The notes under the pieces are model-generated. The model did not search any database. It was not told where the DNA came from and was given only the letters and a program-made list of their open reading frames with translations. A stretch of 12,400 bases of DNA from JAVBSN01 sp031556525 (GTDB lineage Bacteria; Bacillota; Clostridia; Lachnospirales; Lachnospiraceae). Of the stretch, positions 1 through 7,012 are shown piece by piece. Location: assembly GCA_031556525.1 (NCBI GenBank), contig JAVBSS010000057.1, forward strand, positions 1-12,400, in the 5' to 3' direction. The first letter of the stretch is position 1. Each line of letters opens with the position of its first letter. A program made the position numbers and the translations under genes.

Positions 1-96
1 CAATAAATGACCCAATAAATGACCCAATAAATGACCCAATAAATGACCCAATAAATGACCCAATAAATGACCCAATAAATGACCCAATAAATGACC
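1..96 (+). repeat. In-frame 12-bp coding minisatellite, eight perfect copies
   Basis: The unit CAATAAATGACC is repeated eight times without a mismatch, followed at 97-110 by a degenerate ninth copy with two extra bases. Read in the frame of the downstream gene it is open and encodes Ile-Asn-Asp-Pro over and over. Because 12 is a multiple of 3, gain or loss of units would not shift the frame. The array begins at the window edge, so the true copy number may be higher. There are no spacers, so it is not a CRISPR array. Confidence 0.97.
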
Positions 97-299
97 CAAT
101 TAAAATGACTATTATGGAAGATAAAGTGTTGGAAATGTTGAAAAAAGATGGATCATTTAGCCGTAAAAAATTATCAGAACAAATCGGATGTTCTGAAGTT
201 ACTATAAAAAGAGCCATAGAAGGATTAATAGTAAAAGGTATCATTGTTCGTGAAGGTTCAAAGAAAACAGGGATGTGGAAAATTAAGAAAAGGATATAA
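3..299 (+). CDS. C-terminal part of a protein with (INDP)n linker and winged helix-turn-helix (5' end outside window)
   Basis: The reading frame is open from base 3 to the TAA at 297-299, giving at least 98 residues. The first ATG (105) has no ribosome binding site, only repeat sequence upstream, so it is an internal Met and not a start. The visible protein is about eight INDP units, then a roughly 60-residue winged helix-turn-helix: a first helix (MEDKVLEMLKKDG), a helix-turn-helix (LSEQIGCSEVTIKRAIEGL) and a wing (IVREGSKKTGMWKI). From memory, runs of short N-D-x-x repeats before such a domain are typical of the C-termini of AlbA_2/Schlafen-like or HATPase_c_4 putative transcriptional regulators. 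The N-terminal domain is not visible, so that assignment is inferred. The domain probably binds DNA. No terminator was seen after it. Confidence 0.8.
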   Translation: MNDPINDPINDPINDPINDPINDPINDPINDPIKMTIMEDKVLEMLKKDGSFSRKKLSEQIGCSEVTIKRAIEGLIVKGIIVREGSKKTGMWKIKKRI

Positions 300-530
300 C
301 TGTCTCTATTTTGATTTTATAAAACATATTCAAATATTAATTTGTAGATTTATACTATATGGTAATCAATTTAATATAATTGATGGTATAATAGACATAA
401 TAACAAACATGAATCTATCAAGAGTACGTAGGATAAAATAATAATGAGGATGTGTAAATATATTGCCATTTTATACATTTATAAAAAACAAAGAAGATGT
501 TTGAACCATATAAGAAAGGTGTTAAAGTTT

Positions 531-848
531 ATGAAAGAATATAATTATAAAGATATTAAAGAAATAACCAAAAGTCATGTACTATTTAAGGATGGTTTTG
601 ATATGTTATTTGAAGAATGTATAAATGAATTTTCTGTAGTACACAATTTAACGCGAGGTGGGTCACGCTGTGTTGCGAAAAGAGATTGTTTAGAAACACC
701 ACCATATTTTTTGTTTTATTCTAAGGAAAGAGTTAAAGTATTTTTTGATTTTAAAGGACCCTTTAAAAATGAAAGAATCCTTAATAAATTTATGGAATTA
801 CAGATGCTTTTGGATGAGTATGGTTATACAACATTTGATTTAACATAA
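531..848 (+). CDS. Small protein of unknown function (105 aa)
   Basis: The frame is open from 444, but the start at 531 is preferred: AAAGGTG at 515-521 lies 9 bases upstream, whereas 444 has no convincing ribosome binding site and would add a 29-residue, poorly ordered N-terminus. I do not recognise the family. The protein is soluble, with no signal peptide or membrane segment, and mixed alpha/beta in appearance. It has a central Arg/Cys-containing stretch (LTRGGSRCVAKRDCLETPPY), an aromatic beta-like segment (VKVFFDF) and a C-terminal helix. It ends 26 bases before the next gene, which suggests a two-gene transcript. The small size, the location in an accessory segment and the neighbour would fit an immunity-type or defence-accessory protein, but nothing in the sequence proves this. 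Confidence 0.7.
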   Translation: MKEYNYKDIKEITKSHVLFKDGFDMLFEECINEFSVVHNLTRGGSRCVAKRDCLETPPYFLFYSKERVKVFFDFKGPFKNERILNKFMELQMLLDEYGYTTFDLT

Positions 849-874
849 GTAAGATTTTAGGAATGAGGGATGCT

Positions 875-2116
875 ATGGAATTAATATATGATATGTTAGG
901 GAAATTAAAAGAATATCCAGAAGTGTATCTAGGTGAAAAATCTATATCAAAGTTATCTTCTTTTGTGGACGGGGTTCAATATTGTCTAGGTAAAATGGAG
1001 AAGGATAGAGATGCTAGTTTTCGTGGATTTAGTGATTTTGTAAATATATATTATTATAAGCAAATTGGTCCTATGGGATGGGGAAGTACTATTCTAAAAA
1101 ATATACAAGATGAAAGTAAAGCAGTAGATGTATTTTACGAATTATTAGATGAATATGTGAAGAGCGATTTTGAATTTAAGGCTGGTTTTTTTAGAACTAT
1201 TGAATGTGAAGAAACAATATATAAACATGTGCCAGTAACAATAATACATCATACCAATCATGGTAAGCCAGATGATTATACCAATCCTCATGAACATAAT
1301 ATATATAAAACTGAAGATAATGTTGAAGAATTTGAAAGTTTTCTTAGAGAATATGAAAAAATTGAACTATTATATAGGTCGTTAAATGAAATAAGAAAAC
1401 GTCCAGGAATGTATTTGGGTGAACCATCTATATCAAAAATGTCGACTTTTATAGATGGTTTCTTGTATTGTCAACAACAAATAGATAAGGGGTATGTTAC
1501 TAGTTTTGATGGTTTTAATGATTTTGTAAGTATACATTTTTATGGAAAGACAAGCCACTTAGGATGGAAAGATTGTATTTTATCAAATGTGATTGATGAA
1601 AAAAGAGCATTAGAAGTTTTTTATGAATTGTTAGATGAATATTTGAAGGATATAAAATGTGAAGGGTTTTATCCCTTTAGAATTGAAATAATATATGATG
1701 CTATACCGGTAAAAATAATTCATACTACTAATCATGGTAATCCTAGTAGGTTTACTAATCCCCATGAACATAATGTTACATGCTTTTCAGATAATAAAAG
1801 CTACTATTTTTTGAAAATGTTTTCGGAATTTGACAATAATTATGAGGAACTATATAGGTATTGGAGAATCATAGGAAAATTCAGAAGTATTGAAGAATTT
1901 GAATATTGTATTAAAAAAGGCGGAGAAGTAGAGTTTACATATAATCAAAAAACTTATTCGATTACATTTCCTGATGGGATAATATGTTTAACATATGTGG
2001 ATGAAGAATCGGAAAAGATATTTGATAATATTGATGAATTAATGAAAACACATATTGAGGGGAAATCCTTGAGAGAATTATCAACTATTATAGAGATATA
2101 TTACAGAGGTTTTTAG
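875..2116 (+). CDS. Unrecognised protein with a duplicated two-part module and a third C-terminal domain (413 aa)
   Basis: The start at 875 has GAGG six bases upstream (865-868). An alternative in-frame ATG at 863 adds four residues but has its only SD-like bases directly abutting it. The protein contains two copies of one architecture. Part A (about residues 2-96 and 165-257) shares the pattern P-x-x-YLGE-x-SISK-x-S-x-F-x-DG, then GF-x-DFV, GW and a near-identical VFYELLDEY. Part B (about 115-142 and 273-300) shares PV-x-IIH-x-TNHG-x-P...TNPHEHN. A C-terminal domain (about 327-413) has an IEEFEYCIKKGGEVEFTYN segment unlike either. There is no signal peptide or membrane span. The His-rich TNHG/NPHEHN segments could bind metal, but that is a guess. 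The first module has PEVYLG where the second has PGMYLG. I cannot name the family; immunity or toxin-associated proteins are one possibility. Confidence 0.8.
   Translation: MELIYDMLGKLKEYPEVYLGEKSISKLSSFVDGVQYCLGKMEKDRDASFRGFSDFVNIYYYKQIGPMGWGSTILKNIQDESKAVDVFYELLDEYVKSDFEFKAGFFRTIECEETIYKHVPVTIIHHTNHGKPDDYTNPHEHNIYKTEDNVEEFESFLREYEKIELLYRSLNEIRKRPGMYLGEPSISKMSTFIDGFLYCQQQIDKGYVTSFDGFNDFVSIHFYGKTSHLGWKDCILSNVIDEKRALEVFYELLDEYLKDIKCEGFYPFRIEIIYDAIPVKIIHTTNHGNPSRFTNPHEHNVTCFSDNKSYYFLKMFSEFDNNYEELYRYWRIIGKFRSIEEFEYCIKKGGEVEFTYNQKTYSITFPDGIICLTYVDEESEKIFDNIDELMKTHIEGKSLRELSTIIEIYYRGF
878..1774 (+). repeat. Intragenic tandem duplication of a ~140-residue module
   Basis: Unit 1 spans about 878-1300 and unit 2 about 1367-1774. 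They are recognised at protein level by the shared YLGE-x-SISK, VFYELLDEY, TNHG and TNPHEHN blocks in the same order. They are diverged at DNA level, so the duplication is old. The pair looks like fusion of two ancestral single-module genes. Confidence 0.85.
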
Positions 2117-2159
2117 TTATAGGTTTAATATTTCTTAAGTAATTTACACATACTTATTA

Positions 2160-2188
2160 TTGTAAAATCGAGAATTTCAGACTATAAT
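2160..2188 (+). promoter_or_regulatory. Sigma-A type promoter of the flavodoxin/SCP2-dnaX-ebfC-recR operon
   Basis: The -35 TTGTAA (2160-2165) and a perfect -10 TATAAT (2183-2188) are separated by exactly 17 bases. Transcription would start near 2195, just upstream of the GAGGTGG ribosome binding site of the next gene. This supports the TTG start at 2220 over the GTG at 2199. Confidence 0.75.
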
Positions 2189-2219
2189 ATAAAGGAGTGT
2201 GAAAAGAGGTGGATTACAG

Positions 2220-3230
2220 TTGAAGGTAAATATTTATTATGGTGGAAGAGGTTTAATAGATGATCCTACGTTATATGTTCTTTCTAAGATTACAGAAGTT
2301 TTAGAAGAGCTTAGAGTTGACGTGGTTAAATATGATTTATATAAAGATAAGAATGCAATAGCTACTTTGCCAGCAACCCTTAAAGATGCAGATGGTGTAA
2401 TTCTTGCAACAACAGTGGAATGGATGGGTATTGGTGGATTAATGCAGCTATTTTTAGATATGTGTTGGCAGTATGGAGATAAGAGCAAAATATCTAGTCT
2501 ATACATGCTACCAATTACTATGGCAACAACTTATGGTGAAAAAGAAGCAGAGATAACATTAGCAAAAGCATGGGACATGCTTGGCGGAATACCTATTAAC
2601 GGTCTAGCGGCATATGTTGCTAATTTTGCAGGATTTGAAACCAACACTGGATATACAGCTATAATTGAGAAAAGTGCAGAGAGTTTATATAGATCAATAA
2701 GTCAGAAAACAGTTAGTTTACCTACTAGTAATAGAGCTATTAAGGAAAATATACTTAAGACAAAATCTATAGATTTAACACCTCAAGAAAGTGAGCAACT
2801 TTCTAAATTTGTATCTGACGATGGATATGTTAAGAAGCAGAAGGAAGATATACAAGAGTTAACAGCTAAATTCAAAGAGATGTTAGGTGACGATAGTAAG
2901 AAGCCAGTAGGTTCAGATGATATATATATAGATGAGTTTATGAAAAATTATTATCCAGAGCCAGATTTTAGTGCTAGATATATATTAATACTATCCGATA
3001 TGAATAAAAATCTTGCATTAGATGTTAATCCTGAAACAGTTAAATGTGAATATACAGAAGATACAGAAGGCGATGTAGTAATGAAAGTTCCTAATAAAGT
3101 AATTAAGAACATTATTGCAGGAAAAGTAACCTTCCAAAAAGGATTTATGTCAGGAGAGATAACAGCTAAGGGTAATTTCAAGACTCTTAGAATGTTAGAT
3201 CAGATATTTAGATTTAGATACAAGCGATAG
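2220..3230 (+). CDS. Flavodoxin-fold oxidoreductase fused to an SCP2 sterol-carrier-like domain (336 aa)
   Basis: The start is a TTG with AGAGGTGG (2205-2212) seven bases upstream. The longer frame's GTG at 2199 has its SD only one base away and sits at the predicted transcript start. Residues 1 to about 165 resemble NAD(P)H-dependent FMN reductase/flavodoxin-like proteins: strand-loop-helix VNIYYGGRGLIDDPT, then a strand with VILATTVEWMGIGG and MLGGIPINGLAAYV. Residues about 251-336 look like an SCP2 domain (KVTFQKGFMSGEITAKGNF, LDQIFRF), a hydrophobic-ligand-binding fold. The expected role is flavin-dependent redox chemistry on a lipid-like or hydrophobic substrate in the cytoplasm; the substrate is unknown. 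It is the first gene of the operon and ends 17 bases before dnaX. In my recollection similar proteins precede dnaX in other Clostridia. Confidence 0.8.
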   Translation: MKVNIYYGGRGLIDDPTLYVLSKITEVLEELRVDVVKYDLYKDKNAIATLPATLKDADGVILATTVEWMGIGGLMQLFLDMCWQYGDKSKISSLYMLPITMATTYGEKEAEITLAKAWDMLGGIPINGLAAYVANFAGFETNTGYTAIIEKSAESLYRSISQKTVSLPTSNRAIKENILKTKSIDLTPQESEQLSKFVSDDGYVKKQKEDIQELTAKFKEMLGDDSKKPVGSDDIYIDEFMKNYYPEPDFSARYILILSDMNKNLALDVNPETVKCEYTEDTEGDVVMKVPNKVIKNIIAGKVTFQKGFMSGEITAKGNFKTLRMLDQIFRFRYKR

Positions 3231-3247
3231 CTTAAGGAGATAATAAG

Positions 3248-4828
3248 ATGTCATATGTAGCATTATATAGAAAATGGAGACCTAACGAATTTTCAGAAGT
3301 AAAGGGACAGGAGCATATAGTTACTACATTAAAGAATCAGATTATACATGATAGAGTAGGACATGCTTATCTATTCTGTGGAACAAGAGGAACAGGTAAG
3401 ACAACAGTAGCTAAATTATTTGCAAAAGCAGTTAATTGTGAATCTCCACTTAGTGATGGAAGTCCTTGTAATGAATGTGAAACTTGTAAGGCTATATCAC
3501 AAGGAAGTTCAATGAATGTTATTGAAATAGATGCAGCATCTAACAATGGTGTTGATAATATCCGTGAAATAAGAGAACAAGTTCAATACTCCCCAGCTAG
3601 TGGGAAGTATAAGATATATATAATTGATGAGGTTCACATGCTTTCTATAGGAGCATTTAATGCGCTTTTGAAAACCCTTGAAGAACCGCCATCATATGTA
3701 ATATTTATATTGGCAACAACAGAAGCTCATAAGATTCCAATTACAATTTTATCAAGGTGTCAGAGATATGATTTTAGAAGAATATCTTTAGAAGTAATAG
3801 CTGATAGATTAATGGATTTAGTAAATAGAGAAGGAATAGCTGCTGAAGAGAAAGCCGTACAATACATAGCAAAAGTAGCAGATGGATCTATGAGAGATGG
3901 CTTAAGTTTACTTGACCAATGTATAGCATTTTACTTGGGACAAGAATTAACTTATGAAAATGTATTAGAAGTATTAGGAGCTGTTGATATTGAAGTATTC
4001 AATAAGCTTATGGATACTATAATAGAGAAGGATACAGTAAAAGCAGTTGAAGTAATAGATAGTGTTATATGGCAAGGCAGGGATTTGGGTCAATTTATAA
4101 TAGAATTTACATGGTATATGCGTAATTTATTGCTTGTTAAAGCATCAGAAAAAGGAACTGATTCTCTAGATATGTCGCAGGAGAATATAGAGACACTTAA
4201 GATAACGGCAAGCAAATTAGAAATAGAGAGTTTAATAAGATATATAAGAATATTTTCTGAATTATCTAATACAATTAAATATGCTACACAAAAGCGAGTA
4301 ATGCTTGAACTAGCAATAATAAAATTGTGTGTTCCATCAATGGAGAGCGGTAATATAGATTCTATTTCGGATAGAGTATTAGCTTTAGAAAAGGATATAG
4401 ATAAAAAGTTATCAGAGATGTCTAGCAATGTTCAAGTAGTACAGATGGTCAATAGTGTAGAGACCACGGTAACGAGGGAAGTACCCAAAGCAACCAAGGA
4501 AGACATTAATAAATTAATTTCAGATAAAACGAAATTAATAGATGCGCTCAAGACAGTACCAACTAAGATGATTGCAACAAATTTTGAAGGTATTAGACAA
4601 GAAGATATATATCCAACAGATACAGGATTTAATATATTTATGTTAGATAATTTTTCGATTAAGCGAGTTGATAGAGATGTACCAAAGAAACAAATAATAG
4701 ATCATCTTGCTGATAGATTTGGTGTTGAATATGATATAAGTTTTACACAAAAAGTAGCTAAGACTACAGGAGTTAATTCAGTAGTAAGTAGTATAAACAA
4801 TGTTATAGATGTAACAATTAATAATTAA
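3248..4828 (+). CDS. dnaX: DNA polymerase III subunit gamma/tau
   Basis: The AAA+ clamp-loader ATPase of the replicative polymerase, which loads the beta sliding clamp. Visible features are the N-terminal ALYRKWRPNEFSEVKGQEHI, Walker A GTRGTGKTT (45-53), a zinc-binding set of Cys64, Cys74, Cys77 and Cys80, Walker B IIDEVH (Asp127-Glu128), sensor 1 ATTEAHKIP (156-164) and the SRC arginine-finger motif (169-171). Domain III follows, then a tau-specific tail with no recognised motif. At 526 residues it is shorter than E. coli tau (643) but normal for Firmicutes. AAGGAGA seven bases upstream supports the ATG. I saw no A-AAA-AAG slippery site, so a gamma form made by programmed frameshifting is not indicated. 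It is followed after 16 bases by ebfC. Confidence 0.97.
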   Translation: MSYVALYRKWRPNEFSEVKGQEHIVTTLKNQIIHDRVGHAYLFCGTRGTGKTTVAKLFAKAVNCESPLSDGSPCNECETCKAISQGSSMNVIEIDAASNNGVDNIREIREQVQYSPASGKYKIYIIDEVHMLSIGAFNALLKTLEEPPSYVIFILATTEAHKIPITILSRCQRYDFRRISLEVIADRLMDLVNREGIAAEEKAVQYIAKVADGSMRDGLSLLDQCIAFYLGQELTYENVLEVLGAVDIEVFNKLMDTIIEKDTVKAVEVIDSVIWQGRDLGQFIIEFTWYMRNLLLVKASEKGTDSLDMSQENIETLKITASKLEIESLIRYIRIFSELSNTIKYATQKRVMLELAIIKLCVPSMESGNIDSISDRVLALEKDIDKKLSEMSSNVQVVQMVNSVETTVTREVPKATKEDINKLISDKTKLIDALKTVPTKMIATNFEGIRQEDIYPTDTGFNIFMLDNFSIKRVDRDVPKKQIIDHLADRFGVEYDISFTQKVAKTTGVNSVVSSINNVIDVTINN

Positions 4829-4844
4829 TACAGGAGGATATATC

Positions 4845-5201
4845 ATGGCAAAAAGAGGTGGATTTTCAGGAGGCGGAGCTATGCCTGGAAATATGAATAA
4901 TCTAATGAAACAAGCACAGAGAATGCAGAGACAGATGGAGGAAACTACTAAAGAGCTTGAAGATAAGGTATATGAAGCAAGTGCAGGTGGTGGAGTAGTA
5001 ACTGTTACAGTTTCAGGTAAGAAGGAAGTAATGTCAGTTAAATTAAAAGAAGAAGTAGTAGATCCAGACGATATAGAAATGTTAGAAGATCTTATTATGG
5101 CAGCAACAAATGAAGCATTAAGGGCACAAGAGGCAGATTCAGCAGAAAATATGTCTAAGATAACAGGCAATATGGCTGGATTAGGAGGATTACCTTTCTA
5201 A
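4845..5201 (+). CDS. ebfC: YbaB/EbfC family nucleoid-associated protein (118 aa)
   Basis: A small DNA-binding protein that typically acts as a dimer on the nucleoid and is conserved between dnaX and recR. Residues 1-15 are a Gly/Met/Asn-rich tail (RGGFSGGGAMPGNM). A long helix follows (NLMKQAQRMQRQMEETTKELED), then the family core GGGVVTVTVSGKKEVMSVKL, DPDDIEMLEDLI and the C-terminal ITGNMAGLGGLPF. The length and gene order match the family. CAGGAGG lies about seven bases before the ATG. The TAA stop overlaps the recR start by one base (TAATG), so the two are likely translationally coupled. Confidence 0.95.
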   Translation: MAKRGGFSGGGAMPGNMNNLMKQAQRMQRQMEETTKELEDKVYEASAGGGVVTVTVSGKKEVMSVKLKEEVVDPDDIEMLEDLIMAATNEALRAQEADSAENMSKITGNMAGLGGLPF

Positions 5202-5797
5202 TGTATACCTATAGTAATCAAATTACTAATTTAATAGAGGAGATAGGTAGATTACCAGGAATAGGTAATAAGTCGGCACAGAGATTAGCATTTCATATTA
5301 TTAATATGCCAGAAGAGCAAGTCGAGCATTTATCGGCAACTTTACTAGATGCAAAGAGAAGTATAAAATACTGTTCTTGTTGTTATACTCTTACAGATAA
5401 AGAGATATGTCCAATATGCTCATCTGATAAGAGAGATCAAAATACAATAATGGTAGTAGAGACACCTAGGGATTTAGCGGCATATGAGAGAACAGGCAGA
5501 TATGAAGGTGTATACCATGTGTTAAATGGTGCGCTAGACCCTGCAAGAGATATTGGGCCGTCAGATATACGACTTAAAGAACTAATGATAAGGCTACAAG
5601 GGGATGTAGATGAGTTGATTATTGCTACCAACTCTAGCCTTGAAGGCGAAACAACAGCTATGTACATAAGCAAACTAGTTAAACCTACTGGAATTAAGAT
5701 AAGTAGAATAGCAAGTGGGGTGCCCGTTGGAGGAGACTTGGAATGTATAGACGAGGTCACTCTTTTTAGAGCTCTCGAAGGTAGGACAAGTTTATAG
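5201..5797 (+). CDS. recR: Recombination mediator protein RecR
   Basis: RecR acts with RecO (and RecF) to load RecA onto gapped DNA. Visible domains are an N-terminal helix-hairpin-helix (about 12-33, GRLPGIGNKSAQRLAFHI), a C4 zinc finger (Cys58, Cys61, Cys70, Cys73), a Toprim domain from about 82 (MVVETPRDLAAYERTG, then VYHVLNGALDPARDIGP) and the C-terminal Walker-B-like region with IASGVPVGGDLE. The length of 198 residues is normal. The ATG overlaps the ebfC stop and the ribosome binding site (GGAGG) lies inside ebfC. The TAG stop lies in the loop of a perfect hairpin. This is the last gene of the operon. Confidence 0.97.
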   Translation: MYTYSNQITNLIEEIGRLPGIGNKSAQRLAFHIINMPEEQVEHLSATLLDAKRSIKYCSCCYTLTDKEICPICSSDKRDQNTIMVVETPRDLAAYERTGRYEGVYHVLNGALDPARDIGPSDIRLKELMIRLQGDVDELIIATNSSLEGETTAMYISKLVKPTGIKISRIASGVPVGGDLECIDEVTLFRALEGRTSL

Positions 5798-5806
5798 TAA
5801 ACTTGT
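5786..5806 (+). other. Perfect 9-bp hairpin with the recR stop codon as its loop
   Basis: ACAAGTTTA (5786-5794) and TAAACTTGT (5798-5806) are exact reverse complements. The three loop bases are the TAG stop of recR. There is no T-tract after it, so it is not a standard intrinsic terminator. It may protect the mRNA 3' end or slow transcription before the pfk promoter. Confidence 0.75.
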
Positions 5807-5815
5807 TAAGGAACG

Positions 5816-5844
5816 TTGTATAAATACTCTATGAGTAGTATAAA
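5816..5844 (+). promoter_or_regulatory. Probable sigma-A promoter of pfk
   Basis: TTGTAT (5816-5821) and TATAAA (5839-5844) are 17 bases apart and give a short leader to the ATG at 5868. A small inverted repeat, TACTC-TAT-GAGTA (5825-5837), sits in the spacer. The -35 matches consensus only in its TTG. Confidence 0.5.
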
Positions 5845-5867
5845 CTAAGAAAGAGAAGGTGGCTTAT

Positions 5868-6941
5868 ATGAAAAGAATAGGAATGTTAACAAGCGGTGGA
5901 GATTGTCAAGCATTAAACGCAACTATGAGGGGCGTAGTTAAAGGGCTTACAACTGGTAATGAAGAAGTAGAAGTATATGGTTTTCTAGAAGGTTACAAAG
6001 GTCTGATGTATGGTAATTATAAAGCATTAACAGGAGCAGATTTTTCAGGAATATTAACTCAAGGTGGTACAATACTTGGTAGTTCAAGACAACCATTTAA
6101 GCTAATGAGAGATCCAGACGAAAATGGTCTTGATAAAGTTAAGGCGATGAAGGACACATATAAGAAATTAAAATTAGATTGTCTAGTTGTTTTGGGTGGA
6201 AACGGCTCACAAAAAACAGCAAATCTACTTTCAGAAGAAGGGTTAAATGTAATCGGTTTGCCAAAGACAATTGATAATGATATATGGGGAACTGATATGA
6301 CATTTGGTTTCCAAAGTGCAGTAGATATAGCAACAAATGCTATTGACTGTATTCATACAACAGCATCTTCACATGGCAGAGTATTTATCGTTGAAGTAAT
6401 GGGTCACAAGGTAGGATGGATTAATCTTCACGCAGGTATTGCAGGAGGAGCAGATATTATATTAATACCAGAGATACCATATGATATAAATAAAGTAATA
6501 GAAGCTTTAGATAAGAGAGAAAAGGCAGGAAAGAAATTCTCAATATTAGCAGTAGCAGAGGGCGCAATATCTAAAGAAGTAGCAAGCCTTCCTAAAAAAG
6601 AAAGAAAAGCTGCTATAGCATCGTCACAGTATCCATCTGTAGCATATGAAATAGCAGATAAGATAAAAGAAGCATCGGGAAAAGAGATAAGAGTAACAGT
6701 TCCGGGTCATACACAAAGAGGTGGAAGCCCTTGTCCTTATGATAGAGTATTATCAAGTAGATTAGGTGCTAAGGCAGCAGATATGATTAAAAATGGTGAG
6801 TACGGACAACTTGTAATAATCAAGGATAATGAAGTAACTTCAATGCCACTTGCAGAAAGTGCAGGAAAGTTAAAGTATATATCACCAGATGATAGTATAG
6901 TTCAAAATGCAAAACAATTAGGAATCTCATTTGGAGACTAA
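5868..6941 (+). CDS. pfkA: 6-phosphofructokinase, long (group III-like) type, probably ATP-dependent
   Basis: Catalyses phosphorylation of fructose 6-phosphate to fructose 1,6-bisphosphate, the committed step of glycolysis. The ATG at 5868 has AAGGTGG (5856-5862) five bases upstream; a GTG at 5859 lies inside that SD. At 357 residues it matches the long PPi/ATP mixed group rather than the 320-residue PfkA type. Motifs are TSGGDCQALNA (8-18), GGNGS (110-114), PKTIDND (132-138, catalytic Asp136), MGHKVGW and the substrate loop PGHTQRGGSPCPYDR. Gly113 corresponds to E. coli Gly104, which favours ATP, while Lys133 corresponds to Gly124 and is shared with PPi enzymes. Asn112 replaces Asp103, a magnesium ligand in E. 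coli. From memory GGNG is common in Lachnospiraceae enzymes. The phosphoryl donor is therefore inferred, not certain. Confidence 0.92.
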   Translation: MKRIGMLTSGGDCQALNATMRGVVKGLTTGNEEVEVYGFLEGYKGLMYGNYKALTGADFSGILTQGGTILGSSRQPFKLMRDPDENGLDKVKAMKDTYKKLKLDCLVVLGGNGSQKTANLLSEEGLNVIGLPKTIDNDIWGTDMTFGFQSAVDIATNAIDCIHTTASSHGRVFIVEVMGHKVGWINLHAGIAGGADIILIPEIPYDINKVIEALDKREKAGKKFSILAVAEGAISKEVASLPKKERKAAIASSQYPSVAYEIADKIKEASGKEIRVTVPGHTQRGGSPCPYDRVLSSRLGAKAADMIKNGEYGQLVIIKDNEVTSMPLAESAGKLKYISPDDSIVQNAKQLGISFGD

Positions 6942-6952
6942 TTAAGGTTGTA

Positions 6953-6979
6953 ACATAATCTCCGTATAGGCATACAGTA
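6953..6979 (+). promoter_or_regulatory. Sigma-K/sigma-E-like sporulation promoter inside the hairpin
   Basis: CATACAGTA (6971-6979) fits the sigma-K -10 consensus CATAnnnTA exactly and the sigma-E form CATACAnT. The minimal sigma-K -35 element AC is at 6953-6954, 16 bases upstream. A TATAAT also occurs at 6978-6983 but has no acceptable -35. Initiation near 6985-6988 would leave out the left arm of the hairpin. The motif is short and AT-rich, so chance is possible. Confidence 0.45.
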
Positions 6980-7004
6980 TAATATATGTCTATAAGGAGA
7001 TTAT
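6955..7004 (+). promoter_or_regulatory. Long hairpin sequestering the Shine-Dalgarno of the next gene
   Basis: ATAATCTCC (6955-6963) pairs exactly with GGAGATTAT (6996-7004), which contains the GGAG ribosome binding site. After one G/A mismatch, TATAGGCATA (6965-6974) pairs with TATGTCTATA (6985-6994) through nine Watson-Crick pairs and one G-U. This gives 19 pairs closing a 10-base loop. In a transcript reading through from pfk the SD would be buried. Confidence 0.8.
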
Positions 7005-7012
7005 TAAATAGT

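Noticed and set aside
1..96. CRISPR array
   Set aside because: Units are 12 bp, contiguous and without spacers.
105..299. Complete 64-residue regulator starting at ATG 105
   Set aside because: The same frame is open through the repeats to the window edge, and the ATG has no SD. It is an internal Met of a larger protein.
365..392. Promoter or operator before the accessory genes (ATCAATT/AATTGAT inverted repeat and TATAAT 387-392)
   Set aside because: The TATAAT has no acceptable -35 at 16-18 bases, and such repeats are common by chance in DNA this AT-rich. No other feature was seen in 300-530.
2117..2159. Terminator after the duplicated-module gene
   Set aside because: Only a weak AAGTA/TACTT pairing without a T-tract was found.
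3248..4828. Programmed frameshift in dnaX producing gamma
   Set aside because: Only short A5G runs are present; no A-AAA-AAG with a downstream stem was found.
6978..6983. TATAAT in the hairpin loop as a vegetative promoter
   Set aside because: No -35-like hexamer lies 16-18 bases upstream; the overlapping CATACAGTA sporulation-type element fits better.
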